A DNA stretch of 64,000 nt, taken from assembly GCA_019614645.1 (NCBI GenBank), contig JABWDB010000036.1, forward strand, positions 682,001-746,000, read 5' to 3'. Below, piece by piece: positions 10,022-22,261 of the stretch. Each line of letters begins with the position of its first letter. The first letter of the stretch is position 1. This stretch comes from Stratiolaelaps scimitus (lineage: Eukaryota > Arthropoda > Arachnida > Mesostigmata > Laelapidae). The position numbers were made by a program, and so were the translations under genes. A model generated the notes under the pieces. It saw only the letters and a program-made list of their open reading frames with translations, was not told the origin of the DNA and made no database searches.

Positions 10022-11980
10022 GGTACTGGTGGACGCTCCGAAAACTCATTGTGCGTAACCAGCTTGTCTAGAAAGAGAGAGAGGTCTACTTTATTCTCCA
10101 CCCCTGTAGCTAAAGTCAGGACGTCTTCTCAGCTCTTTTATGACCCATTGTCAATGCGGTGCAGTGATACCGAAACAATGGCCCGTTTCATTTGGAAGCG
10201 AGATACTCGAGGACATATCACATTGGTGGCGGCGGTGGTGGTGGTACTAGTGATCTGATCGCATAAAAGACATCTCGGCTAAAGTCAATGAGACAACCGA
10301 GAACGCCCTTGTTGGAACAACATTAAGCAGCATACTATAGAGGGCATGCTAAATGTGAGTTTGGTTTCGTGTCGAGCCTCAACTCGCCGGTTGGCTCATT
10401 GCCTTTCACAGCTACCTCTGAGCGTTGGCAGTTCCAATAAATGCGTTCGATTTCTCCGAAACATTTCATTTTAATAACGAACGCGTAGAAGTACGAATGT
10501 CTCATTAAGTCATAGCGGGAGCAACACACACACACACACATCAAGCATGGGTCTCTAGCGCTGCCTGGTCTTGACCTACTTTATCCGCAATTATTGTACA
10601 CTTAATTTTATTGTGCACTTAATTTGGAGAATAGATTCACACTGTTTTGAAGAAAAGACAATAAGATTTCAACGTCACATTCACTAATATGTCCCTTGGG
10701 CATATACAAATCGAAACTGTCAACATTAATAGAATAAGTTCACGCAAAGCAAGTCTGACGAAATCGAAAACTGACTCACTAGTCCATATACGAAGTCTGA
10801 AATATATTCAATTCTTAAAACGTGACGACCTTTTCAGTATTATACATATATGTGTTTCTATATACATATTAAGATCAGTATATCTCTATCAGTATATCAC
10901 TATTGACCGCGTATTCTCTCTAATTGTGTCGCACGCATTTGTTCAATTTAGTTGTGTGTGTGTGTGTGTCTGAAGGGAGTTCGTCGTATAAACCTGGCCG
11001 AAAGCATAGACAGGCAGCGGAATCGAGATAACGTCATCATCTTCGGCAGGCCGCCGTACAGCTACACCCATATGGTTGCATGTTTATCGCATGAAGGCTC
11101 CGTCTCTCGTTTTAGTCCGATTTCCTCTTTGATGGCCGGTGTAAATCAATGCGTAAACCAGCCGAAAGGTATGGCGTTCCTGTCTAAACGGACAGGCACG
11201 CGATTCCCGCTTGTGAACGAGGCTCTTCCATCTCGCCCCCCCCCCCCTCGATCTCTCTCTCTCTCTCTCTCTCTCTCAGGGATGTCTCTCAAGGATGTCT
11301 GACTCTCCATGCGAGGACGGAGATGACGATCGCCGACGATTGTCCATATAGACTAAACCGAAGATCTGCATATATCTTCATTTGTATATTGGACATCACC
11401 ACTGTGTCCGGGGAGGAGGGCGTATGGGTATACGCATAGATATTATACGTGGTAGTATGATTATTATTTTATATGTATATATATATATATATATATTCAT
11501 AATAGAGGTAGCAAATTTCTGAGAGGCACACGTTATTGCAATGGATGAGTGTGCAACGCTCGGTATTGGGGGTGCTGAGGCCACCGAAAGGAACTAGCGA
11601 AGACCCCCCCATATGGACGTTGTTGTTGCTGTTGACCACGACAGCAGTCGCTGTAAATCGTTATCCCTCCTTCGTTGTTATAGCGACAACGCATTCGCAT
11701 TCACCATGGGCAAAGTACCATAGAAGCATACGGCTGTCGGTGGTTATCATGGCAACGCTCATGAGGATGTACGCTTCTGTTCCGCCTGTTGCACTATGCG
11801 CTGCTCGTTGCGTTCGATAGGTTATGACATCTCATCATTACGATGGCTGCGTCTTGACGAAATTTCTTGGCTGCTGATTTGTATTCTTGGCTCAATGTTT
11901 GTTGCTGTTGATTCTTCGATATATTATATAATAGTATATATACATGGTAGTCTCTAAGGGACATCGTACGTGGCATTATC
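10019..11980. other. Non-coding stretch with microsatellites
   Basis: It contains CA (10527-10541), GT (10955-10969), a run of C followed by CT repeats (11236-11277) and TA repeats (about 11477-11496). Frames here are short or depend on repeat translation, and I see no supportable gene. Confidence 0.5.
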
Positions 11981-11984
11981 GGGA

Positions 11985-12060
11985 TGGTAAATGGTAAATG
12001 TTTATTGGTTTATTTAAGGAGCTGCAGTTTTTCAATGCTTAAGCTCTCTTATATGGTCGT
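11985..12060 (-). repeat. SINE 3'-tail fragment
   Basis: The sequence gtttattggtttatttaagg followed by ctgcagtttttcaatgctta is closely similar to the end of the SINE at 43078-43235, in the same minus orientation. A related piece lies at about 60985-61030. The tRNA-like head is not obvious in this copy. Confidence 0.45.
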
Positions 12061-14700
12061 TCGAGAGTGGAGACGAGGTCAGCTTAGTGTAAGCTACGTG
12101 GCTCTCATCTATCGGCGCATGAGCACAAACGGCTACAGCAGTTGCTGGCTGTCTACTACGCCGACATCGTTCCGCAGTGATCTATGGGCTGGGGATAAAC
12201 ATACCTCGCACGCTGACATCATCGTCATCGTCGTTATCAGTGGCCGCTTCCGATGTCGGAGTTGCCGGCGGACAGGGACTACGTACGGACACGGGCTCCC
12301 CGGAGCACACACCTCCTCCCGTACACTCGGACTCTGAAATGGGACATAGAGCATGAATTCAAAGTTAAATCTATTGTAAGTCGATGAATTTACATCAGTG
12401 TTCGTCTTCAATCGTCAGTGTCTCTCGGCGTAGCATACCCTCATAATACACAGCATAGCCGTACGCAGACTTGTCGCTACTCCGGAAGTCGAAAAATGAA
12501 CCGGTCACTTGTACTACAACGGCTATCATTAGAAGATATATGTATGCAATGGGGGACCACCATTGCCATAGTCGGTACCATGATACATTTTAAATAAACA
12601 CATCGCCTGTATGTATATACTTAACAAGCCGACGGCTTATTATCTACGATGGTTAAAGATTCTATTGCCCGGTGGAGCAGGATATCCCGCCATGTGTGGG
12701 CAAGTCGTTGTTTCGTGGTCGTTAAGCAAATGACACCATTCAGAAGAAACGCTGCCGCAAACTCGATTACCGTTGGCGGCTGCTCCGACGATAACCAGCA
12801 CTGCAAGCTGTGAGTAGCACAAACTCAATTCGTAGAAACGAAATCACGCCTTCTATCGTGATCATTCTAGCTGTTGCTTGCCGACAGTTTGACGACAAAC
12901 GGAGTCGAATCGTAGAACGGAGAGCATAAGCTCCCCTGTCGTCTACCGACCACGCTTGGGAGTCCTGCTTCTATTTGCTGGACTCTAAAACCCACTCCCG
13001 CATACGATCACAGTGTCGAATGGGGACCAGTGAGCGAGATCATGCGCGAATGTCCATAGATCCTTCGTTAACCTCGTCTTCAGAGGCAGGAACGCCGGTA
13101 GAGCACTCGCCTACGACTGACCCTGCAGAGAAAATGTAGCAAAAAGTCTGGTAACAGGCCGAGCAGGCCCGCTGTGATCCCCGGCGCGTTCCAACCCGCC
13201 CCTCCAAGCCGGGGCAAGGGCCAGTGCCACAATCTCAGCAGCTCTCGCGTACGAACAGGTGCATTATGGACGATGTTTCTTGCGCCGCAGATGGCGAGTA
13301 GCCTATTCTCGCGTTGCTTCTCTCGGACGCCCTCGGCTGCGACCATTCGGCTCAGTTTGGCGTTCAGTTTGGCGCACCTCTCAACGGCCTACATCATCGT
13401 CATCATTATATCCTGTTCGTGTGCGTCTGTGGCCACCGGCCTCGTGGTTAGCTACGGACCAACAATCGACGGTGGTGAAGCAGTTCAGCGCTCCACCAGG
13501 CAGACTTCAGTTCGCTCAAAAACACCTGCCTCCCGTGTAGATTGCCTCTGGTACTTGGCTGGTTGCCGTGGCACCCACGCGTCCCCGACCGTTCAGGGTG
13601 TTAAACGAGGCCGACCACGAACACTCGAATGCATTCGCGATACGATAGGCCTTCACTGGTCAGTAACGATAACAGCGAACGGCGGATCGCCGCTGAGTCT
13701 ACCCTCGACATGACGATTATACCCGCAGAGGTAACAAGGAGAACTCCTCGCTGGAGCAGCTCCGAGATTGATTGTTTGCAGAAGTGAATCCATCATCGAT
13801 TCACTTTAATAAATCAGAACGACTTATTGAATAATGCGAAAATCTACGAAACGGTGAATAGGCAAGTTGATCGGAAAGAGCTGCTATTAAATGGTGTCAC
13901 GAAAATTACACGCGCGCAGGAAAGAAGGGATGAATTCATCAACGAAATGCTAGATTCCCTATATGTCTACAATGATTGCTACTATTTTTTTTTACTTTAA
14001 GGATTATCTCCTGTAACCCTGAAAGTCCTTCCTTGGAAGTCGTTCACATAAACTCAAGCTAGGCTACCTTCGTCCCCTCTATTTCTGTTCTTAACTAGAG
14101 CAGTTACGATGAAGTTACCGTTGGCGGAACCAGCCAACCCAGTGGCACCAAATCCGCAAATTTATGTCCATTCGCCGGAATACCCTCGTCTGACCGTGCT
14201 TATAGCTCGACAAGCCGTTATCGCTACTCAGCCACTTTCCCGATGCAGTAAAGACCCGGAGCCTGTACACCCACGCAGCAATAGAAGTCAAATCGACTCC
14301 TGGCCACTCCTCGCCGACAATTTCAACTCCCGCAAAAGCCAGAGAGAGAAAGAGAGAGAGTAACCGATTTGAGGCGAATCGCGCTCCTCATTGCCGCTGT
14401 CCCATTTCGCAGCTGACCGAACCTGGAGGCGCAGTCTGCAGCAGGCCATAGCTGGACGACGCACTCGGCCGGGTTGCTTCGTCCTCTTCGGAGGATGTAT
14501 CCTCTACCGTGTCGTTGTAGTTTGCACATCGATGTGGACGCACACAGCGTCGACATGCTTCGGGCTGTATCGCAACTCCTAGAGTAAGTGAGCCAGCGAG
14601 TTAACCAGCGAACGAACGTTTGATGAACGAACTCAAACGAAGGCTACCCACCACTAGCGTTAACCAAAGGAAAAGACAAAGGAGAAGTTGAAGTCGACGC
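12061..14700. other. Non-coding or unassigned DNA
   Basis: The part at 13100-13720 is GC-richer with overlapping open frames on both strands; the plus frame at 13174-13713 begins with GTG and has no recognisable motif. I cannot support a gene here. Confidence 0.35.
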
Positions 14701-15505
14701 GAGTTGTTAAACCTAAGCCTGATCTCACTCTCTCTCTCTATATCTCTCTCGCTTGCTGTTGACCTGCTTGGCCATATTCTCCCTCTCAATCGCGCTCTGT
14801 CAGTTTCGCTGTCTTCGTGGTCCTGCAAGCACTGCTTCGTCTCGTCTAGCTTTGGCGTTCAGCAGTCCAGCAACCACCCCCACAGCTCAGCTGTCCATCC
14901 TCTCCGACAGTAGACGAGGCTGACCGGAGGCCGGCCACGACCGTCTGCGCCTTTGCTGGACGGACACTCGCATACATGCTCTATCTCTCTCTCTCTCTCT
15001 GTCTCTCTCAGCTTCTCCTCCACAGTCATGGTCCTACCTCGAACTCTTGTTTCTATGTTCTGTCGAATTGTCGAACTATCGAATCGAGGCCGAGACGCCC
15101 TTCGAGGGACACTTCGTTTGATCAGGACAGCAGGCAAGCAGCACAGACTGGCGGGCCGATTTGACCGCCGAATGCCAACTGCAGGTCAACCTATCAAAAG
15201 TGGACCGATTCGAGCAAGCCGGCGGGAGATAACCGGCCGCCCCTACACGACCAGCTCGGGACCTTCGGGCTGGCGGACACAGCCGATCACAGAGAAGTCT
15301 GAGCGAGTGAAAAAGGAAAGAAGTACATGAAGGGCACAGATACAGCCGAGCCATCCGACGGACGGAACCCCTCGCCCACACCCGCTGGCAGCCATGTTGA
15401 CACACACAAACACACGCACACACACACACATACCCCCACAGGACAGGCGGGTTATACTCTCCCTCGACATTCTCGTCGTCGACCCGCCGTCGCTGCAACC
15501 TACCC

Positions 15506-15706
15506 ATGAGTTCGCCGGTCACCGATGAGGCTCTGGTCAGCCCCGGCGATGATTTTTATGAAAGTGACCATGAAATCGTTTATTGTAACGCACATCGTAC
15601 CGTTATTCCCTACCCGACTCACACATTGGCCACTCACTCTCTCATTCACTCGATCAGTTTGAGTCGGTTCAACCGGCTGGGTGATTCGCTATTGAAAGAG
15701 GAATGA
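15506..15706 (+). CDS. Possible short first exon or small ORF
   Basis: The ATG at 15506 opens a frame of 66 codons. Its first 23 residues (M-S-S-P-V-T-D-E-A-L-V-S-P-G-D-D-F-Y-E-S-D-H-E) have the acidic, Ser/Pro-rich look of a regulatory protein N-terminus, while later residues (Thr/His/Ser-rich) look like translated non-coding sequence. No convincing splice donor was pinned down. I recognise no family. It would be antisense to a long lin-28 intron if the first-exon proposal at 22 kb is right. Confidence 0.2.
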   Translation: MSSPVTDEALVSPGDDFYESDHEIVYCNAHRTVIPYPTHTLATHSLIHSISLSRFNRLGDSLLKEE

Positions 15707-16212
15707 TGGAGGCGAGGTTCGAACCTCAGACGCCGCCGCCGCCGCCGCCGCCGACGAAGATAGCCAAGCGCCGATTTTAAGCGGGACCAAGTCACCGATA
15801 GCACGCCGGGCGTTCAGGCGCGCGGGCGTTCACCCAGCGGTCATGAATGCTCCTGCTGATGATCATGATGATGGCACGACAAAAAGGGGCGCCGAATAGC
15901 CGAACGACGATCTTCGGGGCCTTCGAAGTCGCCATTTCGGCTTGGCTATAATGGGGGTGTGGGGGTGTGATGTGTGTTTGGGGTAGAGGGGATCTCTCTA
16001 CAGAAAAGGCAGAGTGCAGAAAGTTGTCTGGCTAACTTTCCGCCTGTTGGGGGGCACGCGCCACAGCTCGCGAGTTCATGCCACGACGAATGAAGTCACA
16101 CCAGCCTCGCGTGCAGCTGGCCTCACCAATGAAGTGAATCGACCTCGTCTCAGAAGAGAAAGTGTATGTCCAGCTTAAATTTCAACGCTACCGCTGACCT
16201 ACGATGGCTCTA

Positions 16213-16300
<88 letters not shown>
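16213..16300. repeat. Long (TA)n microsatellite
   Basis: About 88 bp of uninterrupted TA dinucleotides, the longest simple repeat in the window and likely to be length-variable. Confidence 0.95.
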
Positions 16301-16305
<5 letters not shown>

Positions 16306-17589
16306 ATATGGCGGACACTGAGCCAGGTTTGCACTGACTCTAATTTGTAGAACCTTTCGTTCGTTGTATATGTTTATCGAGCAATGAAAACAACGATGTG
16401 TTTCAATGATGTCCCAATTCATTGTATACATCTGTCCAGCCAAAGGACAGTGAACAGCTGCAGCATAACATTACACCACTTCACATTGCACATTCTCGAG
16501 AGATAACATCGATAACATACTATAGAGATATACTTGTGCCCATACAAGCCGCGTCCAGCCTCACGCCGTCGGCCACTGTCCAGTCCATTCTACACAGTTA
16601 CTTTTTTCGTTTGTTTTTATTATATAATAATATATGAACACTGGCGCAGCATGGCGCCCCGACTCTTCGTCCAATCCTTCGCTGCGTCGCTAGCCGGCCT
16701 CCCCCGACCGAAACTCTCCTGTGGCCCCCGGCCGTCGTCGTCGTCGCGTTCATCGTTTGCCAAGAGGTCTCTCTTTTTCTCTTTCTCTCTCCTAGTGTAA
16801 GCCCGAGGGCAAATAAAGGAAAAAAGGAGACTAGAGCCGTTGTCTAAATCCTCAAAGAAGAACGAAATAGACGAAACGACCCGTTCCCCGGTTTTTTTTC
16901 CCTCTCTCCCTTCTGGCGGCTAGGTGGCCGTTTGCCGCGCACGAGTCGACGGTGGAGGATGGGGCCAAATGTTTGGGGGTGGTGGGGCTAGGAGCAGTCA
17001 AGGAGAACCAGCGTTCAGGACTGCTGCTGCTGCTCCTGCTTCAACAGCGGTGCTAGCCATCGCTATGGCCATAGACACTGCAGTGGCTTCGCAAGCAGTT
17101 GCAACTAAACGCTGCTGATGCGCCGTGGGTGCTGGCGCTCGAGGAAGCTAGAATGGAGGCTGCTGGTGCTGCTGGGCCGTTTTAGGCTGAAGCTGTCATT
17201 CGCTAAGCTAGCGGCCGTGCAGTGTCGGTGTAAGTGCTGAGGAATCCACCAGCAAGACGAGGCAGGCAAAGCGAACAATGGGGGAGACGAAGATGAGGCG
17301 CGGCTTGGGGAGGAAGAAGAAAAAGAACAGGAGGAAATAAGAGAGAGACAAAGAAAAGGAAAAGGAAAAGAAGCGCAGACAACGAAGACGAGAGGAAAAT
17401 TTATTTAATGCGCACATGCGGCCGCGGGTGCCGCCGAAACAGCAGCAGCAGCAGCAGAAACAACCGTCACGTCACCGGCAGCTTCAGACGACGCCGTCAA
17501 ATTTAGTTCTGGTATATCTCAATGAACATTTGACGTTCGTCGCGTTTATTATCATTGGACGACATACGGAGAACAATGAAGCTGGACGA

Positions 17590-17592
<3 letters not shown>

Positions 17593-17620
<28 letters not shown>
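17593..17620. repeat. (TA)n microsatellite
   Basis: About 28 bp of TA repeats. Confidence 0.9.
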
Positions 17621-18048
17621 TCTACAGATGAAACACGAAAACAACACAATGCACTCGATTCTGATCAGGTCGCGGATTCGCTACTCCCAATATTGCTCCA
17701 TGGACTTCTACCGACCCAGCGATCCGCGGGGGCTTGATTAAAACTTGTGTTTATTTTGTGTCCACTGTTAGCTTGCTTTGTCCGCTAGCGATCAGATGAA
17801 ACCGAAACTCGGATGAGTAGGCTCCCGACGTCTGCTCGGAAACGCTGAACAGCGGAGGCCGATATTATGAGGGGCAGTGTCGAATAGTCGCTTTCAACGA
17901 ACAATACGATCAATGCTGTTCAATTGCCGAAAGGAGGAGGCTCTCTAACAGCAAAGTGCAGAGCAAAGAACTGGATTGTGGAGGAAATTTGGATTTGGGA
18001 CAAATACGTATGTAAATTCGTGGTTAATTCTTAGATGCGAATCGATCG

Positions 18049-18065
18049 CAATAATAATAATAATA

Positions 18066-18097
<32 letters not shown>
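18049..18097. repeat. (AAT)n/(ATT)n inverted trinucleotide tract
   Basis: AAT repeats change to ATT repeats in the middle, so the two halves are complementary and could fold back. Confidence 0.85.
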
Positions 18098-18160
18098 CGC
18101 CATAGTATCTAGCGAGAAACAAACAACTACAGTTATATGACTAGGGAGCTGCTAGTCTCG

Positions 18161-18457
18161 TTATCTACCACATGTGTGATATCCTGCAGTATTCCCCAAA
18201 TATATCGTTATTGTATTTTCATCTGATAATTGCCACGCACTCATATTTTGTATCTCCAAAAGTGAATTAATTTCGCCGCTCGATGCACCTTCATCGCACG
18301 ATGCTCGCGAGTTGTCCTCTAAGGTCTGCATAATGTACTTTTGAAGCGCGTCGGCGGCGGCGCCGACTCCAACAAAAACTTTTGAGTGGAGCAGCAACTC
18401 CCGCCTGTTCGGTTTAAAATTTCGCCAGAGGAGCGCGAGTGCGGAGCGCTCGACCAA
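18161..18457 (-). CDS. Orphan reading frame, possible exon
   Basis: The minus-strand frame is open for 98 codons. The stretch after A-A-A-D-A-L-Q-K-Y-I-M-Q-T-L-E-D has a balanced, protein-like composition to the TAA. The upstream edge of the frame is GC-rich and has an ATTGG (CCAAT) element just beyond it at about 18459. The first ATG in the protein-like part is within I-M-Q-T, leaving about 57 residues. I recognise no domain. It could be a short gene, an exon of something larger or chance. Confidence 0.25.
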   Translation of the reverse strand: MVERSALALLWRNFKPNRRELLLHSKVFVGVGAAADALQKYIMQTLEDNSRASCDEGASSGEINSLLEIQNMSAWQLSDENTITIYLGNTAGYHTCGR

Positions 18458-18854
18458 TAAGAAAGACCAATGTGTTACTACGATTCGCCCTGGCGCTCAG
18501 AGGATGAAGAGGAGATCGCGGAGATGAAGGTGCTCGGCAAGGGGGAAACGGGCGGAACGGAACCTCTGCTTTAAAATGTAGATGCCAATGTGTTTCGATG
18601 TGGAATTGCGCTGTCGGTGTTGCTGATCGTCACTACGGGGCGTTTGTGTCGAGCAGGGGAAGCAGACATAATGCTAACAAATGTACATAACGGATAAGAG
18701 AATCAGCTGATCAGCTTCAAATGATGGAATGACATAATCTGGGCTAGCTGCCGTTGTGAGCAAATCGCGGCACGGTCGATTATTGTCAATTTTTCTACTG
18801 GAAATTGATTCGTTTTCACTCTACGTTATCGAATAATGTGAGGTAAATTTTCCG

Positions 18855-18945
18855 GGCTGACTTACAGCCTAAAACATTCAACAACGTCCACAGGTGAAAA
18901 CTGCTTTCCACTGCTAAAAACTGTCATAAAACCTAGTCTACTTTC
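18855..18945 (-). repeat. SINE core copy (family A)
   Basis: On the minus strand it carries the core seen also at 40137, 52930 and 61040: an aagcagt block, then gtggacgtt, then aatgttt and ggctgtaagtcagc. This copy is diverged and lacks an obvious tRNA-like head. Confidence 0.5.
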
Positions 18946-20253
18946 CCAGCATTACTCTGCCGTTAGGTATAATCGTCAACTTCGAAAGCGCCAGGATTCT
19001 CCACTAATATGTGAAATGCGGTCGACATATTAAGGGTCCTAAATAGGATCTCAATATCTGCCTCAGGAACTAGTTCACACGTTTCTTGCTGTTTAACGGA
19101 TATCAAGAAAAAATCATATTCAACTTTTTTACCTAGGGAACACTAAAGATTATTCTTTCTGCCGCCTTGAACCTGCTATGCACCGGTTATGGTACTTTCA
19201 CAGTTCAGTTATGTCCTCGTTGATGATGGCCTTCTTCTGCTGCAGCGGAAATTCGTTTGGCAGCAAAGTCGTACGTTTGATGTGTTAGTGGTTGGCTGTA
19301 TTTTTTTTATTTTTCTTTCCCTCTCTCTCTCTCGCTCTACTTCTTTCTTTCTTCATCGTTCGCTACGGCGGCCACCGTCGAAGGAACCGTCCTCACCTTG
19401 AGCAGTGTTCACCTAGTGTTGGACGGAGTTGCCGGCCGAGATCCCTTGCTATTTTGTTCATTCCCTCTCTTACATGCGCTTCCGCCCGCGACAGACCGAC
19501 CAGCGTAGCAGGGCTCGACGCTGGCCCATCGTAAAGGAGAGAGAGAGAGAGAGAGCGTCGGAGGGTAATTTGCTTCATTTTCGGGCCAAATCGAGCGTTC
19601 CAAAGCCCCTTTTCGCCGGGATGCGAAACCCGTTCCCATGCTAGCCTTGGTGCCCCCCCCCTCCTTCTCCGGCAGAAGACGACGACGCCGAACGAAGAGA
19701 GCCGATCCCAGAGTTCCCAGCGCCAGTTTCCCAGCAACGTCCAATTGGCCGTTGCTGCATGCTACCCGAGAAGTCTCGTTCGTCCTTCGTGGACATCGTG
19801 AAAGAAAACTGCTGCGGAAGGGGACGGAACCACGGGACGATCCTGCCAGCGTGTACCGTCTGGGGTAACGAGAAAAGCGCTTCTGTTGGTGCTTGCAATA
19901 GGCCCCGCAATAGGCCGGCAGTACACAACATCTACAAAACTCCCTAAATGGGAGAAAACAAGCCGGCCAGCTTCTCAGCTCGGGTGAACGCCTTGCTTCG
20001 CTGTTGCAATAGCTTTTGATAGGGGCGACATAAGCATAAATAGCTTAAATAACGCCGAGACAAGAAATCCGGCAAAGTATGATTCGAAAGTAACAAACAA
20101 ATAAATAAATAAAGAATTAAATAAAACAGTTCGTATAATACGTCACTTAGGGACTTTGTTCAATTTCATTCAAAAGTATAATTGTAATCAATAGCTCGGT
20201 GGTGGTATGGACCGAACTCCGGGCGTAGCGTCCGCCCACCAGGAATAATAACG

Positions 20254-20281
20254 GGTGTGTGTGTGTGTGTGTGTGTGTGTG
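20254..20281. repeat. (GT)n microsatellite
   Basis: About 28 bp of GT repeats. Confidence 0.9.
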
Positions 20282-21439
20282 TACAGTACAAATTCGATAT
20301 ACAATCCAAGATTAGCAGCCACTGGTGCAACCTAAACAACATTGCTGTTTGCAAAGATTCTGTATTTGTTAATAACGATAGGTCTCGGTGAATGACGCAT
20401 GTTCTACTGTTCTTTTTCAAAATATTATTATGTTTAGTTTTGCAACAAATGGCTGACAATTGTGCCTGCACGATGTGTGTAAACAACATTTGGATATATT
20501 AGTGACTGTGCTCATGAGCCAGAGGCTGCTCGGTGGGGGAAAACTGTTGAAACTCAAATAGCAACAGGAACAATTCGTCACAGAGTCTAGCCTTCATTCA
20601 ACGATCGTAATAACAAACAGGCTTCTTCAAGTGTAACTTGTAACTTTCCTCATAATTCTAGCTATTATACTGTCTATCAAAGTTACGTTGGACGTTAAAG
20701 ACTCAATATGCAAGGGAAGCTTAGCTATTGTATATATATATATATATATTTACTATATTCAGCAATGTTTTTGTCACACGATCCATGGGCGTATCACTAG
20801 CTTCAAACAGTCACTCTAGTGTTGTTTTTTGTGACCGTTGATTATCAAGTTCCACTAAGTTATTGAGTCGCTCTTATTAAATTCTTTTTAGCAATAACAC
20901 CCTTCAGGAGCTGTAGTTCTATGTATTTGTAAGCTCCGAATAACTGGAGATATTTATTCGTTTATTCAAATTGAAGATTTATTGACGGGACGAAGTACCT
21001 CCAATCACCTGATATTATCTGATATTTTTAAACGCCATCATAGAATAAAATCCGGCCTACATTAACACAAAGATTTACAGCGAAAATTGCCCTTATCTCT
21101 TCGCGACAGGGATATCGAGAAAAAGAAAGAGCGAGAATGTCCTCGAAGCAATTTACCTTTTGGTCCATGGTGCTTTAGAACTAAGACAACTTGTTCGTAA
21201 AGATTTATAGCGTTGCCAACAACGCGATAGGTCTTAAAAAGTACCAAGGGCTATATAGTCGAATGATAAAAATATAATGTGCATTACGTTCGATCTCGAT
21301 CGGTTAATAGCTGATTGAACTTTTATTGCCCGTAATAAAAGTGACAGTTGAAATGTCGTACAAATTATTGAAAGATTCTTGTAATCGTCTCACAATGCTG
21401 TCCGATGATAGTGCACAAAAACGAATTATAAATAAATAG

Positions 21440-21565
21440 CACATTTAGCTGTCAGCGCGGTGGCTTGGGCGGCTAAGTCTCTAGCTTCGAGTCCCATGAC
21501 CTGGTGGCATATACGAGAACTTACGCAGTGGAAAGCTGCAATTCGATTAATAAAGCAATATAACT
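21440..21565 (+). repeat. tRNA-like SINE fragment
   Basis: The stretch gcggtggcttgggcggctaa resembles a tRNA D-arm and A box and closely matches the head of the SINE at 43235-43080 read on the minus strand. It is followed by agcttcgagtccc, a B-box-like motif. Confidence 0.4.
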
Positions 21566-21834
21566 TTTACTTTACTTAAATATAACAAGAAACATGTCGT
21601 CATTTAATTAATGGCTATTTTCTTTGAGAGATTACATCGGCAACGTGGATGAAGCGCAGCCGGATGAACAAACCCAATACCTCCTATTTGCCATACACAA
21701 GTGCTTTTCATAAGACCACCTGTCATTGTACCACGCAACAACACATGTTTTAAGATTTCTTCGGCCAAGTTCGGCCATAGCACAACTTCAGCTCAACAAA
21801 AAGCAATCTACCAGGGTATTCATTGACATAATAA

Positions 21835-21877
21835 GACAATATTTACATTAAAGTATTAATTTTATGTAAATATTGTC
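21835..21877. repeat. 14-bp perfect hairpin
   Basis: GACAATATTTACAT (21835-21848) and ATGTAAATATTGTC (21864-21877) are exact complements separated by 15 bases. The stem is AT-rich and a TA repeat follows. Confidence 0.5.
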
Positions 21878-21972
21878 ATATATATATATATACAAACGGT
21901 ACTAATCAATCGGTCACTAAGGAAGAGTTTAATCTAATAGCTATTTCTATGAAGAAATGTTGGGTGACTCAC

Positions 21973-22261
21973 GAAATACGGTTGTTGCTTGAGAGCCGTC
22001 GAGCGCGAAAGGCGACCCCGGCGGTGTTGGCGGAAGAGGAAATAGTTCGATCAGGACAACAGGCCCTGCGGTGCTGACATTGCTGTTGCCGATAGTTGCA
22101 GCAGCAGTAGCGGTGGTGGCGGCGGCGGCAGCAACAGATGACGGGTCCATGAAGACCCTTCCGCGAGAGACGCTTTCCTCTTCGACAGAAGTGCCCCCAG
22201 AACTAACGGAGATGTCAGAAGTGGAACCAATGGCTGCGACACGAGCTTCGAATGACAACAT
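21973..22261 (-). CDS. Candidate first coding exon
   Basis: On the minus strand an ATG at 22261 opens 96 codons of protein-like sequence: a Ser/Thr/Glu-rich N-terminal part, a short alanine-threonine run, then L-P-P-T-P-P-G-S-P-F-A-L-D-G-S. It ends exactly at TTTC|GTGAGT, a near-perfect donor (GT at 21972-21971). The exon leaves one base of a split codon (phase 1). The DNA to its right up to about 23050 is GC-richer and could hold the promoter and 5' UTR. The Pro-rich PPTPPGSP segment occurs in many regulatory proteins and is not diagnostic. It is on the same strand as the lin-28 exon, 13.7 kb upstream of it, and its phase fits the preferred acceptor there, so it could be an alternative lin-28 first exon. 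A separate gene is equally possible. Confidence 0.45.

Larger units (their letters stand above)
14701..17580. other. GC- and CT-rich region, possible promoter-proximal DNA
   Basis: It has several CT/GA tracts (14728-14750, 14983-15010), a CA tract (15402-15431), a GCC tract (15731-15754), a long TA tract and a run of CAG (17440-17457). The composition is like animal promoter or 5' UTR DNA. One possible coding start is listed separately at 15506. Confidence 0.35.
18460..21830. other. Non-coding DNA with simple repeats
   Basis: It includes CT repeats at 19320-19334, GA repeats at 19535-19555, and TA repeats near 20729-20750. Frames between 19200 and 19950 are open on both strands in moderately GC-rich DNA, without motifs. 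A SINE piece at 18855 is listed separately. Confidence 0.4.

Noticed and set aside
13174..13713. 179-codon plus frame
   Set aside because: It starts with GTG in GC-rich DNA where both strands are open, with no motif and no splice or promoter signal.
14859..15522. Overlapping frames on both strands, up to 148 codons
   Set aside because: CT- and CA-repeat-rich DNA of high GC; long open frames are expected by chance and no family motif appears.
16210..16443. Frames made of Tyr-Ile repeats
   Set aside because: They are translations of TA microsatellites, as also at 17416-17631 and 41390-41602.
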